Origin: Arachnopeziza araneosa
Taxonomy: Eukaryota; Ascomycota; Leotiomycetes; Helotiales; Arachnopezizaceae
Reading direction: 5' to 3'
Length of the DNA stretch: 64,000 nucleotides
NCBI GenBank assembly: GCA_003988855.1
Contig: QYAI01000020.1
Span: 248,001-312,000, forward strand
Positions 58,221 through 64,000 of the stretch are shown piece after piece. A program made the translations under genes and the position numbers. The notes under the pieces are model-generated. The model did not search any database. It had not been told where the DNA came from and was given only the letters and a program-made list of their open reading frames with translations. Every line of letters starts with the position of its first letter. The first letter of the stretch is position 1.

Positions 58221-59969
58221 CTACAGTTCATCACGTTCCCTACCCCTCCCTCCATCCAGCGAAAGTTTCAACCTCATGGTCTCCTTCAAAGCGTCTCGCA
58301 ATTCCCAGCTCAGGACGCCCAGCTTCTCGATACGCTCGGGCACGGCATCTCTCGCGCCCATCATCTCGTTCCAGTCCCGGCTGAAGCCATCCATCTGCTC
58401 GTACAGCGCGAAGACGAGCCCCTCTCCGAGTTGCCGGTACTTCTCGTTGAACAGCTTGAGCGTGGCGAGGCTCTGGGACAGGTCTTGCTCGGCGATGCCG
58501 TCGAACATGGTCGAGAACTGGAGGTGGGACAGGTCGTGGAAGAACTTGGAGAGTTGGTGCTTGACGTCGTGTCCCAGGATGGACTTCTGGATGCGGTAGA
58601 GATGGGCATCGAGTTGATCGAGCGAGTGCTTGAGCTGGTCCTTCTCGTCGCCCGAGAGATGACGCAGAGTCCGTGATACCTTGGTCCCGAACGCCGTGGC
58701 AAGGTACGCAGCGTCTTTGTGCTGAGGGGTCTTGATACCGAAAAACCTAATCAAGGGATCGTACCAGGGAGGCGAAGTAAGTGTCTTGAGAGAATTTGCG
58801 TATTTCTCGATTTCGGCAATGACGCCAGCTACAGCGTGATGGATGGTACTCTCAGCGCTGTCGTAGGTCTTGACCGTGTTCTGCATGTGCAAACTATAAG
58901 CCTCGAGCTGATCAGATATGTCGTATCCAACTCCTGTTCCGTTTGGGAACACGACAGGTACGTCTGGTACACGCTCATGTGTTCGGGCTGAGAAAGACCA
59001 GATGGATTCACTGATGAGCCAGTAGTAGAGTGCAAAGCAGACAGCGAGTCCGATGTAAGAGATGCCCGCTCGATACGTGAATACCCATCTTGGAAGCGTG
59101 CCTTGAATTATATCGACGAGCTTCACGTACCATCCTGCTACATCATCGTCATCCCTCTCTTCGCCGAGCCTTGGAGATCGGGGATCCAGCACGTTTCGTG
59201 GGGACGGTCTCTTTGGCAATCTATTTGGAGGCTTCAGTGGCGATTTCTTTGGGGACTTTGTAGGTGACGATCTAGATGTCGCTGATTGTCTCGGTGAGCT
59301 GGCCTCGGGATGGAGTGCGGCAAAAATGGCAAGGAATCGCTCGATGAAAAGACGTAGATCTCTCTGCCCACTTGGCGTCGTGTGGTGTATGGCCCAAGTT
59401 GAGATCTGGGAAGTGACTTGAGATATCAGTGGTGTGATCTGCTCACGGGTCAAAGGCCCTGGTCTTCCCTTAGTCGCTTCTTCGATGTAATCCGCAACTG
59501 AGACGTATACTTCGCAGAGGAGAGGTCGCTGTTCTAAGAATAGGCCCCATAAATCCTCTCTAGCGGGAAAGGAATCATGATCTCCTCTAGCGAGATAGGC
59601 ATCATGAAGTTGGCCGACGATTCTGGTAAAACTAGCAAAGCTTGAGAAGTCCTCTCCGTAATACTCTATGTGGGCCTCGGAATCCTCGTACTTGTCTACA
59701 GCTAGAATTACTCTGGTAATTAAGCTTTGATATTCTTCTCTTTCCTGTTTTTCAGTCAGCAGCCATCGATACTGTCCAAAAAAGTGAGCATACCTCTCTC
59801 GCCATCCTGGGCGGATTAGTTTCAGTTGAGATTTTAAATGACTTAGGAGAAGGTGTGTTTTCTTGTGTTTGGCACTCTCTTCTGGTCCTTTAATTTTTTT
59901 TTTCGACCCTTCGATGACTTTGTGTTCTGCCCATTCGAGTGCTTGTAAGTGCAAAGGAAGAAAGTCCAT
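58221..59969 (-). CDS. Single-span membrane protein of unknown function, 582 aa
   Basis: This is a single-exon gene. Residues 1-220 are mainly helical with no recognised domain (for example HLKSQLKLIRPGWRERYAHFF). A Ser/Pro/Lys linker (about 224-265, SPKKSPLKPPNRLPKRPSP) comes next, then an acidic patch. One transmembrane segment (SYIGLAVCFALYYWLI, about 304-319) precedes a ~260-residue helical region that is probably coiled coil. It could sit in the ER, nuclear envelope or mitochondrial membrane. I do not recognise the family. The long frame, normal codon composition and good start support a real gene. Confidence 0.72.
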   Translation of the reverse strand: MDFLPLHLQALEWAEHKVIEGSKKKIKGPEESAKHKKTHLLLSHLKSQLKLIRPGWRERYAHFFGQYRWLLTEKQEREEYQSLITRVILAVDKYEDSEAHIEYYGEDFSSFASFTRIVGQLHDAYLARGDHDSFPAREDLWGLFLEQRPLLCEVYVSVADYIEEATKGRPGPLTREQITPLISQVTSQISTWAIHHTTPSGQRDLRLFIERFLAIFAALHPEASSPRQSATSRSSPTKSPKKSPLKPPNRLPKRPSPRNVLDPRSPRLGEERDDDDVAGWYVKLVDIIQGTLPRWVFTYRAGISYIGLAVCFALYYWLISESIWSFSARTHERVPDVPVVFPNGTGVGYDISDQLEAYSLHMQNTVKTYDSAESTIHHAVAGVIAEIEKYANSLKTLTSPPWYDPLIRFFGIKTPQHKDAAYLATAFGTKVSRTLRHLSGDEKDQLKHSLDQLDAHLYRIQKSILGHDVKHQLSKFFHDLSHLQFSTMFDGIAEQDLSQSLATLKLFNEKYRQLGEGLVFALYEQMDGFSRDWNEMMGARDAVPERIEKLGVLSWELRDALKETMRLKLSLDGGRGRERDEL

Positions 59970-60783
59970 TCTGAAGGGAGTAGATTGTCAACAAACACGG
60001 AATGAGGAATGGACGCTATCGAAAGAATCTCCTAGCAACAATCTTTGTTCTAGATACATCCCTGGGAATGAAAGGATTAGGAACAAGACAATAAGCGAAG
60101 AACGTATTACCGAGCCTTTTTGTTCTAGACATGCATTTTTCCCGACAATACTGCGAGATGTAACATTTCGATCTTCAAATGCGAACCTATTCTACTCTTT
60201 TACCCTGGTTGTATTTCACATACTTCCTCTTTTCGAGACTATTAACTCTAGCTTTTATGATAAGACTGCCTTTTAATAAAACGTCGGAAAGAAATTTTAA
60301 GTGAGAAGCGTCAACCCCAGTTTTAAGTAGAAGCTGCGCATATATTTACAAAATTCAAGTTACGAGTCGTTAGTTGATGCCCAGTCCATTAAAATAATAA
60401 TCTTACCATACTTTTCTGTCCTTTGTTCCGTTTCAATATAGCAAGGAGTTGCATGTTCGTAGTTTTACTTGCCATTTTGACACATTGAAGGCCACACCGC
60501 TGCAAATTAATCATAGAGAAGCGTTTTACCTTCTTCTTATGGAAGTTAGTGAATCCAATACTTATTTTAGTTCGAGTCGATAGTGGAATGTTGACATACA
60601 ATCTTGTCCGACATACGGAGTTGGAACTCCGTATGTCGGACTAATGCTATTCATAACGATAACATGTTATATCTTCCAGCAAGTCGCTCGAGAATCTTAT
60701 CAGATCTTCTGATTATATTTGACCACTTCTCCTAAAACATACTCTTTTACTCTTTCGACGTTGCAAAGTAAATCAATTGCAAT
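59970..60783. other. AT-rich divergent intergenic region upstream of the MFS gene
   Basis: This is an 814-bp AT-rich region between divergent genes. It contains the perfect 17-bp-arm palindrome at 60606-60641 and a 12-bp palindrome ATAACATGTTAT at 60659-60670. No gene is supported. Confidence 0.55.
60606..60641. promoter_or_regulatory. Perfect inverted repeat, candidate operator of the MFS gene
   Basis: Two 17-bp arms (GTCCGACATACGGAGTT and its exact complement) are separated by GG, 142 bp upstream of the transporter ATG. The repeat contains CGG-N10-CCG (centre) and two CCG-N5-CGG pairs, the typical half-site arrangement for dimeric Zn2Cys6 regulators. It could equally form a hairpin in RNA. 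Confidence 0.6.
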
Positions 60784-62490
60784 ATGTCTTCAAACTCCAA
60801 AGTCTGTTCAAGCCTTGAAGAAGCTAAGCGAGATGACGACCATTCAGCTTCTCAGGAGCCAAAGCATCCTCACGCCGGAGACGTTGAGTTAGGCAGACAT
60901 AGTGACTCCCAAGAAACCCAAGTTGTAGGTTAAAATGTCCCATCTAAATATAAATGCTTTGTTTAGCCTGATACATCATCTAGGTAACTTGGGATGGCGT
61001 CGATGATCCCTCAAATCCACGAAACTGGCCTATGCGGCGCAAACTCGTCATGACTGTCCTCTTATCACTGGGTGGACTTGTCTCTTTGATGAGCACATCT
61101 ATGGTAGCTCCAGCCCTTGGCGACATCGGACGCGATCTCCACATCGGTGTTTCAGAGGCGAATATGACCATGTCAATATATATTCTCGCATTGGCATTCG
61201 GTCCTCTCTTGATCTCACCTCTGTCAGAGATGTTTGGTAGGAAATGGGTTTATTTGGCTTGTCATATTTGGTATATTATCTGGAATGCTGTCTCTCCCAT
61301 TGGGAAGATCAGAGGGTTGTTGATTGTTGGTCGATTCATGTCGGGGTTGGGAGCAAGTGTTGCACAAGCGGTAGGTTCTCCTTAAGCTATATGAAGTGAT
61401 TTTAACATCTCTAGCTCCCTGGGCCTATTATGGCCGATATCTGGAACTCTGATGAGAGGGGTGCGTGGTACGGTATCGTTACATTCGCACCTCTTCTTGG
61501 CGTTGCAGTGGGTCCAATCACCGGTGGATTCATCACAAATGGCTTGAGTTGGCCATGGCTGTTCTGGATTGTCGATATCTGGGACTCACTCTTAGTTTTC
61601 CTAGGTATTTTTCTGATCCACGAGTGTTACGGGCCTGTACTTCTCGCAAGGAAGGCCAAAAAAATTCGAGAGAAAACTGGCCAAGAATGCTTCGCCAATG
61701 TCGAACGAACCCACCCTAGTCTGGTCAAGAATCTCAAGGTTACAATGCTTCGGCCGTTGCGAATGTTGACAACGCAACCTATCGTCCCAATCATGTCCGT
61801 ATTTTTGGCATACCATTTTGGAATTTACTGCCTGGCCATATCAACATTTGCGAATGTTTGGACCTCGGTATACCATGAAACTGTCTCGAAGAGTGGGTTG
61901 CAATACATAGCTATTGCTACCGGGACTGGCTTAGCTGCACAGCTAGGAGGACTCGCAACAGACAAGGTGTGGGCTCACCTGAAAGCCAAGGCCGGAGGTT
62001 CAGTGACACCTGAGTATCGTGTGCCGCTCATGATTCCTGGTGCTCTCTTGACGCCCATCGGACTCTTCTGTAAGTTTGCACCAAAACGTCTCGAAGGTCG
62101 GTGTTCTGGTGTTATTTGAAGGATACTGACTCTGCATGCAACCTAGGGTACGGCTGGTCTGTTGAGAAGCACTTATTCTGGCTCATGCCAGATATTGGTA
62201 TTTGTCTCTTTGGTTTCGGGGTTACTCTGTCACAAGCGGCTGCCATAAACTATATCATCGAGATATTCGGCGAGCATTCTGCATCGGCCTCAGCTGCTGT
62301 GCGAATTCTATCGAACCTCTTTGGGTTTTCATTTCCCCTTTTTGCACCGCAGCTCTATGCTACCCTCGGGTATGGTTGGGGGAATAGCCTCTTGGCTTTC
62401 CTGTTCCTGGCAATGGGAATTCCAGCTCCCATTATCCTGTGGAAGTTTGGAGCTCGGATTAGAGCTGCGGGAAAGACCTGGAGTGGTTAG
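60784..62490 (+). CDS. MFS transporter, drug:H+ antiporter (DHA1) type
   Basis: Exons are 60784..60924, 60984..61370, 61415..62069 and 62147..62490 (introns 59, 44 and 77 nt), giving 508 aa. A polar N-terminus ends at the family signature VTWDGVDDPSNPRNWP, before about 12 membrane segments. The loop-2 motif is SPLSEMFGRKW. Antiporter motif C appears as GVAVGPITGGFI, preceded by VAQALPGPIMADIWNSDERG, a string typical of fungal Flr1/Tpo-like exporters of drugs, toxins or polyamines. It probably acts at the plasma membrane as a proton-coupled exporter. The substrate is unknown, and the upstream palindrome suggests inducible control. Confidence 0.93.
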
Positions 62491-63430
62491 TTGTAGATTT
62501 AGGAGAAGAGGGTTATGAATACAGACAGATGAATCTTCCAAAGTAGATGCCAGCCCACATCTAAGCGAGGATGCGTAGTAAAAATGCCCTAGGAAGCGGG
62601 AAGGTCTGGAACGGCTCTCGTCTCTGCGAGAGGATTCCAGGCTCTGCCTTCTGGGTTTTTCATTCATCAGACCACTCACAGTTGTGACCATAATCTGCCC
62701 AGCGCTGGGTCTGCAACGTGTAGACTCTCCGCGTCTTCCTATTCGAAAGGGAGTCGTACGAGAAAACGCCCCACATGGCCATCAGACCACCGATATAGTG
62801 GCGTCCCCCCTGTGGACAATGACCCCTCCTACGTCAGGGCGGGCTGTGGATGCAGCTGATTACAAGCTCATTGGTATATGAACGGACAAGGACAGCTAGG
62901 GAGAGCGGCGTGCCTCATGCAATCGTCGATATTGGCGTAGAAAGTCAATCGGAACCACATGCTGAAGCTTGAAGCTCCCACCATCTCAACGCGGACGAGG
63001 CCGGCCGTTGGGGTCTGGCAAAATGCTGGCCATCAATCATCCCATCGCTCATGGATCCTGATTTGGGCCCTGGCCTGATGGGAGAAGGATGGATCCCTTC
63101 ACAGAGTCGGATCAAGAAATGGATCCCGATCTGCTGAGTCGGAGCTCTCACGGCCGTGTGCTGCAATAGACTGACTGTACACCCACGTCCATGACCCCTC
63201 CATACTAGCTTTAGCTGCCCTTCCAACATTTCTTTAAAAGATAGCATCGCCTGCCCGTCCCCATCCTGTTTCTCAATTCAAGCAACTTGACTTCAAGTCA
63301 TTCACTCAAATCACTCAATTCCATCACCCGGCCAAGAGTCTTCATTCTTGCGCCTGCCAAATTCCTGGTCCGGGCATAACAACCTTCATCCCACTTCCGC
63401 CATCCATTGAACCTTTTGCCATCTGAAAAC
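62491..63430. other. Intergenic region upstream of the phosphoketolase
   Basis: This 940-bp region holds the MFS 3' UTR and the phosphoketolase promoter. The last ~200 bp are CT-rich, as in strong fungal promoters and leaders. No gene is supported. Confidence 0.5.
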
Positions 63431-64000
63431 ATGGCTCCAGCTGCCGACGAAGTCGAGGCCAAGAGCATTTCTGCCTATGGAACTGCTCGCTCCACCGTCA
63501 GTGGAAAGCCTCTCGATGCCGAAGAGCTCCGCAAAATGGACGCCTGGTTCAGAGCCAGCTTGTATCTTTGCCTTGGTATGCTCTATCTCAAGTCGAATCC
63601 TCTACTCAAAGAACCTCTCAAAGTCGAAAACTTCAAGTCTCGATTGCTCGGCCATTGGGGCTCAGATGCCGGTCAATCATTCACATGGATGCACATGAAT
63701 CGACTTATCATCAAATACAAGCTCGATACCCTCTTCATCTCCGGCCCAGGCCATGGAGCTCCCGGAATCATATCTCAATCATATCTCGAGGGTGTGTACT
63801 CGGAAGTCTACCCAGACAAGTCAGAGGATGAAGAGGGAATGCGGAAATTCTTCAAGCAATTCTCATTCCCAGGCGGTATTGGCAGTCATGCGACCCCAGA
63901 GACACCAGGTAGCATCCACGAGGGTGGTGAGCTTGGATACTCAATCTCACACGCATTCGGCACTGTCTTCGATCATCCAAACTTGATCGCCTTGACAATG
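63431..64000 (+). CDS. Phosphoketolase, N-terminal part (runs off the window)
   Basis: Phosphoketolase (XFP) is a thiamine-diphosphate enzyme that splits xylulose-5-phosphate, and often fructose-6-phosphate, to acetyl-phosphate plus an aldose phosphate. The frame is open from ATG 63431 to the window edge (190 codons), with no intron yet needed. Visible family motifs are LLGHWGSDAGQSF, SGPGHGAPGII (phosphate and cofactor contact), FSFPGGIGSHATPETPGSIH and EGGELGYSISHAFG. Full-length proteins are about 800 aa, so three quarters lies outside. The TWMHMNRLIIKYKL string differs from bacterial enzymes and fits a fungal clade. Confidence 0.92.
   Translation, partial: MAPAADEVEAKSISAYGTARSTVSGKPLDAEELRKMDAWFRASLYLCLGMLYLKSNPLLKEPLKVENFKSRLLGHWGSDAGQSFTWMHMNRLIIKYKLDTLFISGPGHGAPGIISQSYLEGVYSEVYPDKSEDEEGMRKFFKQFSFPGGIGSHATPETPGSIHEGGELGYSISHAFGTVFDHPNLIALTM

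Noticed and set aside
60784..64000. MFS exporter, phosphoketolase and nearby hydrolases as a secondary-metabolite cluster
   Set aside because: There is no backbone synthase, terpene cyclase or NRPS/PKS in the window, and the neighbours do not form a pathway.

Overview
This window comes from a filamentous ascomycete (Pezizomycotina, possibly Leotiomycetes; the class is only an impression). The evidence is short GT-AG introns of mostly 43-80 nt with CTAAC/CTGAC-like branch points, gene density of about one per 2.5 kb, and a typical fungal gene set: hybrid histidine kinase, Zn2Cys6 factor, acetamidase, LYS1 of the alpha-aminoadipate pathway, RCR-type protein and phosphoketolase. I rebuilt exon structures by hand. 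In every spliced model the exon lengths sum to whole codons and the joints restore conserved motifs.

Layout. 0.5-9.4 kb: a PAS-type hybrid histidine kinase, an orphan ORF, a decayed methyltransferase, an odd intron-bearing tRNA-like gene and an acetamidase-type amidase. 9.6-18.4 kb: a zinc-ribbon/metallo-beta-lactamase protein, a large Zn2Cys6 factor and about 4 kb of repeat-rich DNA with no convincing gene. 18.4-40 kb: a dense housekeeping block with CIA2 (Fe-S targeting), SNU114 (U5 GTPase), ERG10 (acetoacetyl-CoA thiolase), KRE33/NAT10 (rRNA and tRNA acetylation), a Cdc25/rhodanese protein, SmG, NTR2, LYS1, cytosolic-type alanyl-tRNA synthetase, an unknown fungal protein and an RCR-like membrane protein. 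40.6-52 kb: VPS8 (CORVET), a GPALPP protein, a membrane RING-H2 ligase and a PPIH-type cyclophilin. 52.9-64 kb: more accessory content, with a secreted DUF7492-like protein, a second metallo-beta-lactamase protein, a single-span membrane protein of unknown role, an MFS drug/H+ antiporter behind a long perfect palindrome, and the 5' part of a phosphoketolase.

Two themes link the genes. Four are spliceosome components (SNU114, SmG, NTR2, PPIH), and SmG and NTR2 share a 204-bp divergent promoter. LYS1 and the alanyl-tRNA synthetase each have a perfect TGACTCA site about 100 bp upstream, which predicts cross-pathway (Gcn4/CPC1) control. I found no CRISPR array, no intact transposon, no rRNA and no clear secondary-metabolite cluster. 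The best candidates for something unusual are the MFS palindrome, the histidine-first secreted protein, the tRNA-like gene and the decayed methyltransferase.
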